The notes under the pieces are model-generated. The model was given only the letters and a program-made list of their open reading frames with translations. It ran no database searches and was not told the DNA's origin. A DNA stretch of 64,000 nt, taken from positions 28,222 to 92,221 of the forward strand of contig JAUWZD010000005.1 of assembly GCA_030615505.1 (NCBI GenBank), in the 5' to 3' direction. Of this stretch, positions 17,957 to 27,493 are shown piece by piece. Every line of letters starts with the position of its first letter. Within the stretch, counting starts at the first letter, position 1. A program made the translations under genes and the position numbers. Source of the DNA: Spirochaetales bacterium (GTDB taxonomy: Bacteria > Spirochaetota > Spirochaetia > SZUA-6 > DRHE01).

Positions 17957-18946
17957 CTAAACTCGATGACAGGCTGCCCAGTGCTCCCCCCCGAGGTTTC
18001 TCAGCTCCGGTATCTGCTCCTTGCAAATATCGATTGCCTGATAACATCTGGGGTGGAAGTGACAGCCACTGGGAGGGTTGATCGGGCTGGGCACATCGCC
18101 GACCAGTATAATCCGCTTCCGGGTGCGATCGACGACCGGGTCAGGTATCGGCACCGCCGAAAGCAGCGATATAGTGTAGGGGTGCAGCGGATTGGAGTAG
18201 AGCGCATCACTTGTCGTAATCTCCACAATCTTTCCCAGGTACATCACTGCCACACGGTCACTGATATTGCGGACTACAGACAGGTCATGGGCGATGAACA
18301 GATAGGTCAGGTGTAGCTCTTCCCTCAGTTTCATCAGAAGGGTGATTATCTGGGCCTGTATGGAAACATCCAGTGCGGAAACCGCCTCATCACAGACGAT
18401 GAAGGCCGGCCTCACCGCCAGAGCCCGGGCTATCCCTATACGCTGTCTTTGGCCGCCGCTGAACTCATGCGGATAGCGCTCTGCCATATAGGGCTCCAGC
18501 TCCACCATCCTCATCACCTCGTATACCTGCTCCCTGTACTTTTTGCCCTTGTCGAGGTGTTGAACAAGCAACGGTTCACCTATGATATCCTCTGCGGTCA
18601 TGCGTGGGTCGAGCGAGGCAAAGGGGTCCTGGAATATCAGCTGCATGTGGCGCCGCATTTTCCTCAAGCTTTTGCCCTTTATCTGAACCAGGTCCGTGCC
18701 TTCGAAAAAAACTTTGCCCGAGGTAACCTCGTGCAGTTGGAGAATACAGTGTCCGGTAGTGGTCTTGCCGCAGCCGCTCTCGCCCACCAACCCCAGGGTC
18801 TCGCCTTTTTTGATGTGAAAACTGATATCATCTACCGCTTTGACGTCGGCGACTTTTTTGCGGAAAACACCAGCGGTAACCGGAAAATACATAACCAGTT
18901 TTTCGACGTCGATCAGATGATTATTCTGCATCGCTTCCAATCCCAA
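17957..18946 (-). CDS. Oligopeptide/dipeptide ABC transporter ATPase, OppF-like
   Basis: 329 residues with Walker A GESGCGKTTTG, signature FSGGQRQRIGIARAL, Walker B FIVCDEAVSALDVS and the C-terminal oligopeptide-transporter extension with the cysteine motif CHFHPRCYQAIDICKEQIPEL, which binds an Fe-S cluster in some homologues. It pairs with the OppD-like gene 10 bases upstream. The membrane and binding proteins are encoded at 21-25.7 kb, separated by transposon debris and partly on the other strand. Confidence 0.92.
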   Translation of the reverse strand: MGLEAMQNNHLIDVEKLVMYFPVTAGVFRKKVADVKAVDDISFHIKKGETLGLVGESGCGKTTTGHCILQLHEVTSGKVFFEGTDLVQIKGKSLRKMRRHMQLIFQDPFASLDPRMTAEDIIGEPLLVQHLDKGKKYREQVYEVMRMVELEPYMAERYPHEFSGGQRQRIGIARALAVRPAFIVCDEAVSALDVSIQAQIITLLMKLREELHLTYLFIAHDLSVVRNISDRVAVMYLGKIVEITTSDALYSNPLHPYTISLLSAVPIPDPVVDRTRKRIILVGDVPSPINPPSGCHFHPRCYQAIDICKEQIPELRNLGGEHWAACHRV

Positions 18947-18956
18947 CCTTGATTTG

Positions 18957-19955
18957 CTATCTCCTCAGTTTGCCGGCCTCATAGAAGCAGGCGCGGTAAT
19001 GGTCCTGGCCTACTTTCTCCAGCACCGGTCTTTCTTCCTTGCACTCAGGCATCGCATAGTCGCAGCGAGGTGAAAAGCAACAGCCTGTGGGTAGATGAGC
19101 CATATTGGGCGGTAATCCCTGAATGACTCGGGGAGCTACTTTTCTGGGACTATCTAACCGCGGCACCGATGCCAGAAGACCCAGGGTATAGGGATGTTTT
19201 GACTCGGCATATATGATTTCTGTTGGTCCCGTTTCGACCAGATTCCCTGCGTACATCACATTCACCCGATCGACATAGCGCGCGACCACTCCCAGGTTGT
19301 GGGTTATGATAATCACCGCAGTGCCGCGCTCTGCCCTCAAATTGGCGATAATCTCCAGCAGTTGGGCCTGTACCGTGACATCCAACGATGTCGTGGGCTC
19401 GTCTGCTATCAGCAACTCGGGATCGCAGCTCAGCGCCATGGCAATCATGATACGCTGCTGCATCCCCCCGCTGAACTGGTGGGGGTGGTCTTTGATCCTC
19501 CGTTCGGGGTCCGGTATGCCTACCAACTGCAGCAGTTTGATGCTTTCCGATCGTGCCGACTCTTTGTCCATCCCCCGGTGAAGCTCTAACGACTCAGATA
19601 TCTGGCGACCGACTGTAAGCACCGGATTCAGGGAGGTCGTCGGCTCCTGAAAGACCATGGCTATCCGATTGCCCCTGATCTCACGCATCCGCTCCTCACT
19701 GACCTGCAGGAGATCCTCTCCCTTGAACACGATCTCTCCGCCCTCGATAACGCCAGGGGGATAGGGTATAAGACGCAGCACAGACATGGCGCTCACGCTT
19801 TTGCCGCAGGCACTTTCGCCCACAAGACCTACACACTCGCCTTTCTTGACATGATAGGACAGCCCGTCAACCGCCTTGACCACTCCCTCATCGGTATAGT
19901 AGTAGGTTCTGAGCTCTTTGACTTCGAGTACTCGCTCTTCTTTAATTGTAAGCAT
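18957..19955 (-). CDS. Oligopeptide/dipeptide ABC transporter ATPase, OppD-like
   Basis: 332 residues. Walker A reads GESACGKS (alanine instead of the usual glycine), signature FSGGMQQRIMIAMAL and Walker B LLIADEPTTSLDVT are intact, and the C-terminal motif CCFSPRCDYAMPECKEERP is the typical OppD/DppD extension. It is the first gene of a seven-gene minus-strand unit (oppD-oppF-parvulin-gldA-gldF-gldG-DUF4340). The ATG has only a weak ribosome site. Together with OppF it hydrolyses ATP for peptide (or nickel or oligosaccharide) import. Confidence 0.92.
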   Translation of the reverse strand: MLTIKEERVLEVKELRTYYYTDEGVVKAVDGLSYHVKKGECVGLVGESACGKSVSAMSVLRLIPYPPGVIEGGEIVFKGEDLLQVSEERMREIRGNRIAMVFQEPTTSLNPVLTVGRQISESLELHRGMDKESARSESIKLLQLVGIPDPERRIKDHPHQFSGGMQQRIMIAMALSCDPELLIADEPTTSLDVTVQAQLLEIIANLRAERGTAVIIITHNLGVVARYVDRVNVMYAGNLVETGPTEIIYAESKHPYTLGLLASVPRLDSPRKVAPRVIQGLPPNMAHLPTGCCFSPRCDYAMPECKEERPVLEKVGQDHYRACFYEAGKLRR

Positions 19956-20255
19956 CTTTGTAATATCGATCCGAAACTGATAGGCTACATTGTTTATAGC
20001 CTGGATTTCAGGTATCTGTCAAGAGATGATCACAGTCGGCAGTGCTGACGCATCAGAGCTTGCCGTAACCTCCAGGAGGCCCTGGCGGGGGGCTGCCGGG
20101 GCAGAGCATGATCGATAGAGACCGCGAGAGGTTTGTCTGTAGTGACATGGCCATGAAGTAGGGTGTTTTTAGGCACAATTGGACCATTGGCAGAGGACTC
20201 AGGGCAGAGTGATTCCACGGTGTTCTATTGTTAGCGGCTATCGATTCGGTAGTTG

Positions 20256-20518
20256 TTAAACGAAGCGCAGGTAGGTTGGTTGGGAGAGCCGGCGCCGCAC
20301 CTGCTCAGCATCTAACCAGGGTCCACTCAAGGTCTGGCGGGTGAAACGAATGAAGCCTCGTGCGCCCAAGGTAGCGACTATCTTGGAGAGTTGCACGGCA
20401 TTGAGAACCAGCACGTTCAGCAGATGCCCGATACGCATAAGATAGTGGTAGCCTTTCATGGCGTTCCAGCTATAGGAGAAACAGTGTTCGTACTGGTAGT
20501 AAAAGGTAGCGAGGACAG
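20256..20518 (-). pseudogene. C-terminal remnant of a DDE transposase
   Basis: The minus-strand frame YYQYEHCFSYSWNAMKGYHY and LMRIGHLLNVLVLNAV, then LGARGFIRFTRQTLSGPWL, matches my memory of the C-terminus of a common IS4-like transposase (N/D-W-x-A-M-K-x-x-x-x-L-M-R-I-x-H). The catalytic part is absent. It sits between oppD and the peptide-binding protein gene and marks the insertion that split the transporter locus. Confidence 0.6.
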
Positions 20519-20923
20519 AATGAGTCCTCGGCGTAAACGAGGAGAGAGAACGTCTATTCAAAGTAACTGGATCAAAGCCCGGAGGCGACAGTCCGATCTT
20601 CATCAGGTTTCTTCAAAATTCCACGCACTTCTTCGGGTGCAGTAATCACATCGAGAATACACACAGCAGCGGCAGACCGATTTGAGTGACATCGTGGACA
20701 GATCAGCGGATCGAGCGAGTTCGTTCAGTCCGGCATTGCCGGGCGGTGCTGCGCCCGGAGCTTAGTGTACTTTCGTAGATAAGGCAGGCATATGAACTGA
20801 TCGGCAAAGCCTCGGAAATATTTCTTGAACAGAAGCTGGACCGAATTGATCCCGCGCGGTTGGTAAACCGCCTGCTTGGCTGGCGTGGGCGAGTTGAAGG
20901 AAAAGTTGATCTGCCACAATAGT
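20519..20923. other. No intact gene; possible plus-strand C-terminal coding scrap
   Basis: A plus-strand frame ending at about 20922 reads AYELIGKASEIFLEQKLDRI and then ARLVNRLLGWRGRVEGKVDL before a stop. This looks protein-like but has no recognisable start or family. The remainder shows nothing I can name. It is probably debris of the same insertion events as the transposase scrap upstream. Confidence 0.3.
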
Positions 20924-20960
20924 AAAAGGAGGGGTGGGGGGTGAATCCCCCACCCCTTTT
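20924..20960 (-). terminator. Rho-independent terminator after the peptide-binding protein gene
   Basis: The minus strand has a GC-rich stem AGGGGTGGGGG/CCCCCACCCCT flanked by AAAAG and CTTTT, so it is nearly perfect and works in both directions. It lies about 65 bases past the stop of the binding-protein gene. Confidence 0.75.
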
Positions 20961-21025
20961 GCTTCTCATGCCGCTAATCCCTATCGGGAATTGCCGAAGC
21001 TCTTTCGGTGGTGGCTGCTTGCTAC

Positions 21026-22741
21026 CTAATACCCCATTTTTGCCTTCAGGTCCTGGTCAAGCCAGGCTCGGGCTAGAACTGGAGCGATCGCCTTGTCTAA
21101 AACGCAAGCCTCACCATAGTAATTCTTCACCCATGGCCACCAATAGCTCGCCTCGGGTGTGGGTGAGAGACCTATAGTGGTAACCTGAGAAATTATATGC
21201 AAGGTCATCTCCTTAAGTATGCGGTTTCGCTCATCGGCATCTGGCTCTGATTTTACCAAGGCCATCTGCTCATCAAACCACTCGTTCGAGTAGCCAGCCC
21301 AGTTCCTGGCATCCCCCGTCACCGACCACTCCAGAGTATGCTTTGGATCGGCCGATCCGTGGCGAGCCCCGAGGACGTGCCGGTATGTTCTATCGTATAG
21401 ATGCTTGTCATGGGTAACGGCATCGAATGATTTTATCGTTACGTCAACGCCAATCTTTTCCCACTGGAATTTAAGCAGAGATGCTTGATCTAGAGCAAAG
21501 GCCTCGCTCTCAGCATAATAATCTATCTCAAGGCCATCGGGGTAAACATCAGCAATCATCTGCTTTGCCAGCGTGGGGTTATAGTCAAATAGCTCTCTGG
21601 ATGAGGCAGGAAGGTCTTTTACTGGGGTGAAAACGCCGCCAGTCCCCGGAAGCGTTGGGTAAAAGAGTATTGGTACTGGCCCTATGCCAAGGAGGTCACC
21701 GAAGGCTTTGATGTCTGTGCCTATCATCACAGCTCGCCGAATGTCTATATTGTCGAAAGGTGGCTCATCAACCTTTAAGAATATCAAAAATCCAGAATTC
21801 CCGGGACTTTTGAGTGTTTCCAGCTCAGGGGCTGTTGTGTCTAAGGTCTCCCAGTGCCTGGCATCGACAGACCAATCGTAGTCAATCTTTCCCGTCCGCA
21901 GGGCGGCTACCAGGGTAGACGCATCGGGAATGATGGGCTGTACCCACTCGTCAAAAAACGGTATTTGATATTCCGTGCCGTTGATGACTGTCGTGTCCCA
22001 GTAATTAGGGTTCCTTTCGAAGGTCATATGAGAACCAACGACATACTCTTTGAACATAAATGGTCCGGTGCCAACCTGATTTTCCCACTTATCAGCACCG
22101 GCGACTACCATCTCAGGTGGACTAATTAAGGCGCGGTCTTCATAGCCAAGCTTATACATCAAAGTAATATCAAAGCCCCCCGGGGTTTCAATAACAAGAG
22201 TGTATTTATCCGTGGCGTATATCTCCCCTGTTAAGTCCCTGAGGAATTTCCCCTTTGAATCGGCTCCTTTGAAGTAGATTATGTCATCGACCATATCCTG
22301 GGCAGTAAGTTCCCTGTTTTCCATCCAATCCACGTTGTCCGCCGCCCAGTAAATTCCCGGCCGTACGTGCCAGGTTATCTTTTCGGGAGTAACCTCCCAA
22401 CTTTCGAGCAAGTGTCCTTTTTGGAACTTATCGGGGATATACCCAGCCATCGAAAATTGAGATTCACCGGTGCCTCTTGGCCCATACTTCTCAAAGTCGG
22501 CAATCAGTGGCATCTCTTGAACGGGGCTGAGCCAGCGAGTTGAGATATAAAGTTCATCCTGTATGTCCGGGCTTGGTGGGTCGGCTTTAGTAATTGACCA
22601 ATAGGTATAGGTAAACGTGCCGCCATATTGTGGCTCTCCAGGGGCCGTGGTAGGAGTTTCTTCCTCCTTCTTGCCGCCGGCAAAGACAAGGGTCGCTATC
22701 AGTACGAACGCCAGTACTAGAATAAAACATTTCTTTTTCAT
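21026..22741 (-). CDS. Family 5 extracellular solute-binding protein (peptide transporter)
   Basis: 571 residues. The signal peptide MKKKCFILVLAFVLIATLVF ends at AGGKKEEE, the spirochaete-like form without a lipobox cysteine. The mature protein has family 5 features: QYGGTFTYTYW, the FMFKEYVVGSHMTFERNPNYWD motif of OppA/DppA proteins, and SRELFDYNPTLAKQMIADVYP. It binds a peptide-like ligand in the periplasm and delivers it to the OppB/OppC permeases at 23.8-25.7 kb, which are encoded on the other strand. AGGGAG lies 7 bases before the ATG, and a strong terminator follows. The oppD/oppF genes lie downstream on the same strand, but beyond the terminator and IS debris. Confidence 0.92.
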   Translation of the reverse strand: MKKKCFILVLAFVLIATLVFAGGKKEEETPTTAPGEPQYGGTFTYTYWSITKADPPSPDIQDELYISTRWLSPVQEMPLIADFEKYGPRGTGESQFSMAGYIPDKFQKGHLLESWEVTPEKITWHVRPGIYWAADNVDWMENRELTAQDMVDDIIYFKGADSKGKFLRDLTGEIYATDKYTLVIETPGGFDITLMYKLGYEDRALISPPEMVVAGADKWENQVGTGPFMFKEYVVGSHMTFERNPNYWDTTVINGTEYQIPFFDEWVQPIIPDASTLVAALRTGKIDYDWSVDARHWETLDTTAPELETLKSPGNSGFLIFLKVDEPPFDNIDIRRAVMIGTDIKAFGDLLGIGPVPILFYPTLPGTGGVFTPVKDLPASSRELFDYNPTLAKQMIADVYPDGLEIDYYAESEAFALDQASLLKFQWEKIGVDVTIKSFDAVTHDKHLYDRTYRHVLGARHGSADPKHTLEWSVTGDARNWAGYSNEWFDEQMALVKSEPDADERNRILKEMTLHIISQVTTIGLSPTPEASYWWPWVKNYYGEACVLDKAIAPVLARAWLDQDLKAKMGY

Positions 22742-23759
22742 AATAATACTCCCTATGTTTAGTTTAATTTAAAGGTTTTTTAATTGGTAGTGTACGGAGC
22801 CACCTTTGGATATCAACCGGACACCAATGATTCTTTTCTTTACCTCTTCCCTCCTCCAAATCATACAACTTTGGGACAATGCCCAATATTGCCAACTCTA
22901 ATCTATTATTCTAATATATCAGATATCAAAAGTCAAGGAGAAAGGAGAATTTTTCGCGAAAATTGACGAACATTCCCTTAGAAATCGCATTTCGTATAAA
23001 TAAAAGCCAGGGATAGGACCAATACTGTTCACTTAAGGACACTGATGTCATATCCCGGTTCTCTGTGGGGCGGGGCACTCGCCCCCGGTATGGCGAATCG
23101 GCCATTTGCTCATCTTGCGTTTGACGCCTCTCTGGCTGCATCTGCCCCGGCTCGAGACGACCCGCTCCTCCAGTATCTCGTCAAGAACGACCTCATTCAG
23201 CATTTCCATCTTCGTAGGGGGAAAAAGTGGCGAATGTCGCCGCTTTCCGCCGTATGACGCGTACGGCATGGACAAATGATAGTCGGTCCGCAGAGATTCC
23301 CAATTGGGGCGGAGCCCAGGCCAGAGCGAGGCACCGGTAGGGGAGAGGGGGGCTCGATGGGGAATCTCTGGGAAAATGTCAATAGACTGGACAATATTTC
23401 TGATTTATGTTTTGCATTACAGTAATTAACTTGCTAAATGTCCAATTCTATGTTATTTCTCTCAGCACGAATGTCTAATTTTCGCCCAAAATACCCTATT
23501 TTGCTTCCATACAAGCACTTGCTGCCACTATCCAGCTGCGCTATGTGGAGGTCTGAAGGGATTCCATAGCGTTTGATGTAAATATCTGGGGACAGAGACG
23601 ACCGTACACTACAAACGAGTACACGAGATTGACAAAAAGCAGTACTTAGGCTAGGTTAACAAAAAAAAGTAAGGTTATACGGATGATAGGGCGGTAGTAG
23701 TGGCTAAGAGGATGGCCGAGACTCTGTTCTGAACTTGGCGAACAGCGAGGGGAAGTAGT
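22742..23759. other. Long intergenic region with IS debris between binding protein and permease genes
   Basis: Apart from the transposase scrap at 23048-23275, no gene is seen. A TGTCAATAGACTGGACAATA stretch near 23380 resembles the terminal sequence of IS21/IS481-type elements. The promoters of the divergent binding-protein and permease genes must lie at the two ends. The permease start at 23760 is preceded by GAGGGGAAGTAGT. Confidence 0.5.
23048..23275 (-). pseudogene. IS4-like transposase C-terminal remnant
   Basis: The minus-strand frame contains KMEMLNEVVLDEILEERVVS followed by RGRCSQRGVKRKMSKWPIR, which resembles the basic RxNPRxVKRKMSN tail of IS4-type transposases. Nothing else of the element remains. 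The ATG in the ORF track is accidental. Confidence 0.5.
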
Positions 23760-24737
23760 ATGCGTGCTTATATAATCAGAAGATTTCTGACAATCATACC
23801 CACCTTGATCCTGGTGAGTCTCCTAATTTTTTTCCTGATAAACCTCATTCCAGGCGATATAATAGACGCGATGCAGGCGGAAACTCCCGACGTAGCACTC
23901 GACAGGGCTATGCTTGAGCGCAAGCTTGGGCTGGATAAACCACTAATTGTCCAGTATGCACGCTGGGTGGGAATTGCTCGCCAGGCGGATGGCAGTTTAA
24001 GCGGCCTTCTTCAAGGCGACTTTGGGATTTCTTGGTGGCGAAAGATTCCCGTACTCAAACTCGTGGCCCTGAGTTGGCCCGTAACCCTTCAGCTCGGCCT
24101 CATGGGGCTAATAATAAGCCAACTAATAGCCTTTCCGGTAGGTATATATTCAGCGTTACGGCAGGATAAATGGGGTGACTATATCGGTCGTAGCTTTGCC
24201 ATATTGTGTATCTCCATCCCTGGCTTCTGGTTAGGGACGATAGTAATAGTCCTCCCCTCAATATGGTGGGATTACATGCCGCCCATAATGCTCATTCGGT
24301 TTACTGAGGACCCAATAGGTAATCTGAAAATGTTCATAATACCGGCTATCATTGTGGGCATGGCTATGGCGGGAATGCTCATGAGACTGACCCGCACCAT
24401 GATGCTGGAGGTGCTGAGGCAGGATTATATCAGGACGGCCTGGGCAAAGGGGCTCAGGGAGAGGGTAGTCACCCTAAGGCATGCCTTGAAGAATGCGCTA
24501 ATCCCGGTAATCACTATAATAGGACTTCAGGCGCCCATTCTGATGGGGGGCACGGTTATTATAGAGCAGATATTTAGCCTGCCCGGGATGGGCCGCCTAA
24601 TATTAAGTGCTACCCTTCACAGAGACGAGACGCTAATTGGAGGAATAATGTTCATTTTCGCAGCCGTCCTGATGCTAATCAATCTAGTGGTTGACCTAAC
24701 TTACGCCTATTTAGACCCCAGGGTTCATTTTAAATAG
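23760..24737 (+). CDS. Peptide ABC transporter permease, OppB/DppB-like
   Basis: 325 residues starting MRAYIIRRFLTIIPTLILVS, the typical first TM helix of this family, with about six TM helices in total. The EAA loop is AWAKGLRERVVTLRHALKNALIPVI, followed by the family motif EQIFSLPGMGRLI. It forms the inner-membrane channel together with the OppC-like protein 27 bases downstream. It is divergent from the binding-protein gene and separated from it by about 1 kb. Confidence 0.93.
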   Translation: MRAYIIRRFLTIIPTLILVSLLIFFLINLIPGDIIDAMQAETPDVALDRAMLERKLGLDKPLIVQYARWVGIARQADGSLSGLLQGDFGISWWRKIPVLKLVALSWPVTLQLGLMGLIISQLIAFPVGIYSALRQDKWGDYIGRSFAILCISIPGFWLGTIVIVLPSIWWDYMPPIMLIRFTEDPIGNLKMFIIPAIIVGMAMAGMLMRLTRTMMLEVLRQDYIRTAWAKGLRERVVTLRHALKNALIPVITIIGLQAPILMGGTVIIEQIFSLPGMGRLILSATLHRDETLIGGIMFIFAAVLMLINLVVDLTYAYLDPRVHFK

Positions 24738-24764
24738 AGGAAAAATTAAGAAAGGGGTAATGAT

Positions 24765-25703
24765 GTGACTGATAGCTCATCAGAGAGAGTAGCCGAGACA
24801 AAGAGACACTCCTGGCTGGTCGGTTTCTTGATAAGGCTGGTAAAAGAGAAGCCGCTGGGTACGGTAGGTGGGATTATTACCCTGCTCCTGCTGCTGACTG
24901 GCATTTTTGCTGACTTCATAGCCCCCTATGGCGTGAATGAAATTCATATGGGGGATTACCTGGCTCCACCATCAGCCCGGTTCTGGTTGGGCGCAGATAA
25001 CCTGGGGCGAGACATACTCTCTCGTGTCATCTTCGGGGCTCGTATCTCGGTGATTGCAGGTTTGGCTGGTTCTATTTGGGCTACGACTGTCTCTTTAATT
25101 ATAGGTGTTCTGTCCGGGTACATCGGCGGTAAACTTGACCTGATAGTGCAGAGGTTCGTTGATGCCTGGATGAGCCTTCCCTCAATAATCCTCATGATGG
25201 TCATAATAGCCATCATCGGGCCGGGTTTATGGCAGCTAATCATTGTTATGGGGCTAACCTTCGGTGTCACCGGTTCCCGGCTGATAAGGAGCGCTGTTAT
25301 CAGCGTTAAAGAGAATGTATATGTGCAGGCGGTGGAGGCTATTGGCTGTTCCACCCCCAGAATACTAGTCCGACATATCCTGCCCAATATTATGGCGCCC
25401 ACAATTGTCCTGTTTACCACACGGGTGCCGAACGTGATTCTGATTGAGGCCAGCCTGAGCTTTCTCGGCTTTGGTATCCCTCCCCCGGCTGCGAGCTGGG
25501 GAGGGATGCTTAGTGGCATGGGGCGCTACTATATGTTGCAGGCACCGTGGATGGTTATATGGCCTGGCCTGGCTCTGGCTATCGTGGTCTATGGTATAAA
25601 TATGTTTGGCGATGCAGCGAGAGATATACTGGACCCGAGGTTGAGAGGTGGCGTCGGGCGCTATGGGGCAAGAGTGAAAAAAGAAGCCACCATAAAAAAA
25701 TGA
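24765..25703 (+). CDS. Peptide ABC transporter permease, OppC/DppC-like
   Basis: 312 residues from a GTG. An N-terminal OppC-N helix (LGTVGGIITLLLLLTGIFAD) is followed by APPSARFWLGADNLGRDILS, a highly conserved family stretch. Five further TM helices and the EAA loop EAIGCSTPRILVRHILPNIM complete it, with SLSFLGFGIPPPAASWG near the end. It pairs with the OppB-like protein. The ATPases are encoded 4-7 kb away on the minus strand. Confidence 0.93.
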   Translation: MTDSSSERVAETKRHSWLVGFLIRLVKEKPLGTVGGIITLLLLLTGIFADFIAPYGVNEIHMGDYLAPPSARFWLGADNLGRDILSRVIFGARISVIAGLAGSIWATTVSLIIGVLSGYIGGKLDLIVQRFVDAWMSLPSIILMMVIIAIIGPGLWQLIIVMGLTFGVTGSRLIRSAVISVKENVYVQAVEAIGCSTPRILVRHILPNIMAPTIVLFTTRVPNVILIEASLSFLGFGIPPPAASWGGMLSGMGRYYMLQAPWMVIWPGLALAIVVYGINMFGDAARDILDPRLRGGVGRYGARVKKEATIKK

Positions 25704-25767
25704 GCCCAGTACCCCAGAGGGGCTGATTTCGCCCAGATAGATGGGTGACATCTCGGGTAGTTTTTTA

Positions 25768-25942
25768 GTCATTGCGAGCCCCGTAGGAGTAAACCAACGG
25801 GGCGTGGCAATCCCATCTTAGAGATTGCTTCGCTCGCCTAGGCGAGCGGGGTAAAAATCCTCTCTCATATAACTGACTGTCACCCTGACCTTGAGCGAAG
25901 CGAAAGGGAAGGGTCTAGATTCTTCGCTTCGCTCAGAATGAC
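25768..25942. repeat. Dispersed bacterial repeat of the GTCATTGCGAGCC / TGTCACCCTGA type
   Basis: The stretch contains TCATTGCGAGCCCCGTAGGA ... GGGGCGTGGCAATC and GTCACCCTGA ... GAGCGAAGCGAAAGGG with GATTCTTCGCTTCGCTCAGA. These are two intermixed palindromic repeats common in several environmental bacterial lineages. Read on the minus strand they give the familiar CHSERSEESR shadow peptide, which explains the ORF at 25818-26060. Confidence 0.8.
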
Positions 25943-26655
25943 AACGGAATAAAGGCATTAAAGGGGGCGAATATGGGGTCTCCACTCGTCTAGGCGACCT
26001 CGCAATGAAAAAGGGAAGGTGAACTTCCTTTACATAATAATGCTTATGAATTAGATGCACGACAGCCGGCTAGAAAAAGAGATGTTAGTCTACACACAAT
26101 GGTACCCGATGGAACAAAAGCCAACGATACTTTCCTAAGTCTCGTCCAAACTTGCAAAAAACTAGGGATAAACTGCTATGATTATTTTCTGGACCGAATA
26201 AAACGATTATTTGAAATCCCGCCACTAGCACAAATAATTTTGTAGAAAAGTATAATCATCAATTACAACATACACGACCCATGATATTTTGAGAGGATAC
26301 GTTTTGCGTGCCGTCGACACACCGACATGGAGATGTGGTTGTCTTCGTGCCACATGGGGCGCCTTGAGTGACGGCGGTAATCGGGCCCGCGATTGGCGAT
26401 GATTCACTCGGTATTTCGGTGCCGATTCCCTATAGATTGACCCTTCTGAGGTGCCCTGGCGTATAGTAATTAGACATACGACTGGTGGAGGCGGATTGTA
26501 GTACCCAGCCAGCCTCAATGCCATCTCTATCCACACCTGCACGGCAAACCTGTTGACAAACAGGGAAGTCACGCGTACACTACTTCATAAGGTGATATAT
26601 CAGAAGTCGGTTACCGACAGAAAGATGCATCCGGTGGCCGGAGGAGTGTGGACAC
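25943..26655. other. No gene recognised
   Basis: About 700 bases with only short unsupported ORFs. Composition becomes GC-rich towards the SDR gene at 26656. An AAAGATG-rich leader and GGAGGAG at 26639-26645 provide the SDR ribosome site. No transposase motif or RNA structure was identified. Confidence 0.5.
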
Positions 26656-27396
26656 ATGAGTTTATCCGGTAAGACAGCACTTGTGACCGGCGGCGCCCGC
26701 GGGATAGGCGCCGCCACGGCGGCGGCACTAGCCAGGGAGGGAGCCGGTGTTGTCATTGTCGACATTGAACAGGCGGACGGCGTAGTAGACGGGATCCTCG
26801 CAAACGGCGGCAAGGCATGGTGGTATCAGGTCGACGTCTCGGACCACCGCGCGGTAGAGGACATGGTCCGAACGGCGGAGGGGACTGCCGGCCCTATCGG
26901 GATCCTGGTCAATAACGCGGGAATCATCAGCCGCGGTACTGTACTCGATATCTCGTTCGAGGAGTGGAACCGGATTCTTGCGGTCAACGTAACCGGCAGC
27001 TTCAACTGCTGCAAGGCGGTGATTCCGTCCATGGTCGAACGACACGACGGGCGCATCGTGAACATCACCTCCGTCGCGGGGAAAATCGGAGACATCACTG
27101 CAGCTCCGGCCTACGGTACCTCCAAAGGGGCCGTGAACGCCTTGACCAAGTCGTTGGCCCGCCAGCTTGCCGACTACGGTATTCGGGTGAACGCGGTCGC
27201 CCCGCACGCCATCGAAACCGACATGAGTGCCCAATGGAGCGAGGAAAAGCGGCGGGCCATCATCGCGGAGATACCCCTGCACCGTCTTGGCTTGCCCGCG
27301 GACGTGGCGCAAGCGGTGGTCTATCTCGTATCCGACGCCGCCGGTTTCATTACCGGCGAGATACTCGACGTGAACGGAGGTTATCTGATGGACTGA
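26656..27396 (+). CDS. SDR-family NAD(P)-dependent oxidoreductase (FabG-like)
   Basis: 246 residues of classical short-chain dehydrogenase layout: cofactor motif TGGARGIGAATA at residues 10-21, NNAG near 86-89, catalytic serine in NITSVAGKI, and catalytic YGTSK. Substrate specificity is in the C-terminal third and cannot be read. The C-terminus GEILDVNGGYLMD is typical. Its base composition is very GC-rich compared with flanks. A GntR regulator follows after 97 bases on the same strand, suggesting a small catabolic locus (for example sugar acid or polyol oxidation) that was acquired as a unit. Confidence 0.93.
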   Translation: MSLSGKTALVTGGARGIGAATAAALAREGAGVVIVDIEQADGVVDGILANGGKAWWYQVDVSDHRAVEDMVRTAEGTAGPIGILVNNAGIISRGTVLDISFEEWNRILAVNVTGSFNCCKAVIPSMVERHDGRIVNITSVAGKIGDITAAPAYGTSKGAVNALTKSLARQLADYGIRVNAVAPHAIETDMSAQWSEEKRRAIIAEIPLHRLGLPADVAQAVVYLVSDAAGFITGEILDVNGGYLMD

Positions 27397-27493
27397 CGGC
27401 TCAGAGACTCCCGGCGGGCGGGGACGGACAGGGAATGGATGGCGAGGAAGGGGGGCGGATTGACATCTGCATGGTGAGGTTTATATTGGTACT

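Noticed and set aside
25818-26060. 80-residue ORF containing CHSERSEESR
   Set aside because: This peptide is the known translation of a dispersed palindromic repeat, not a protein.
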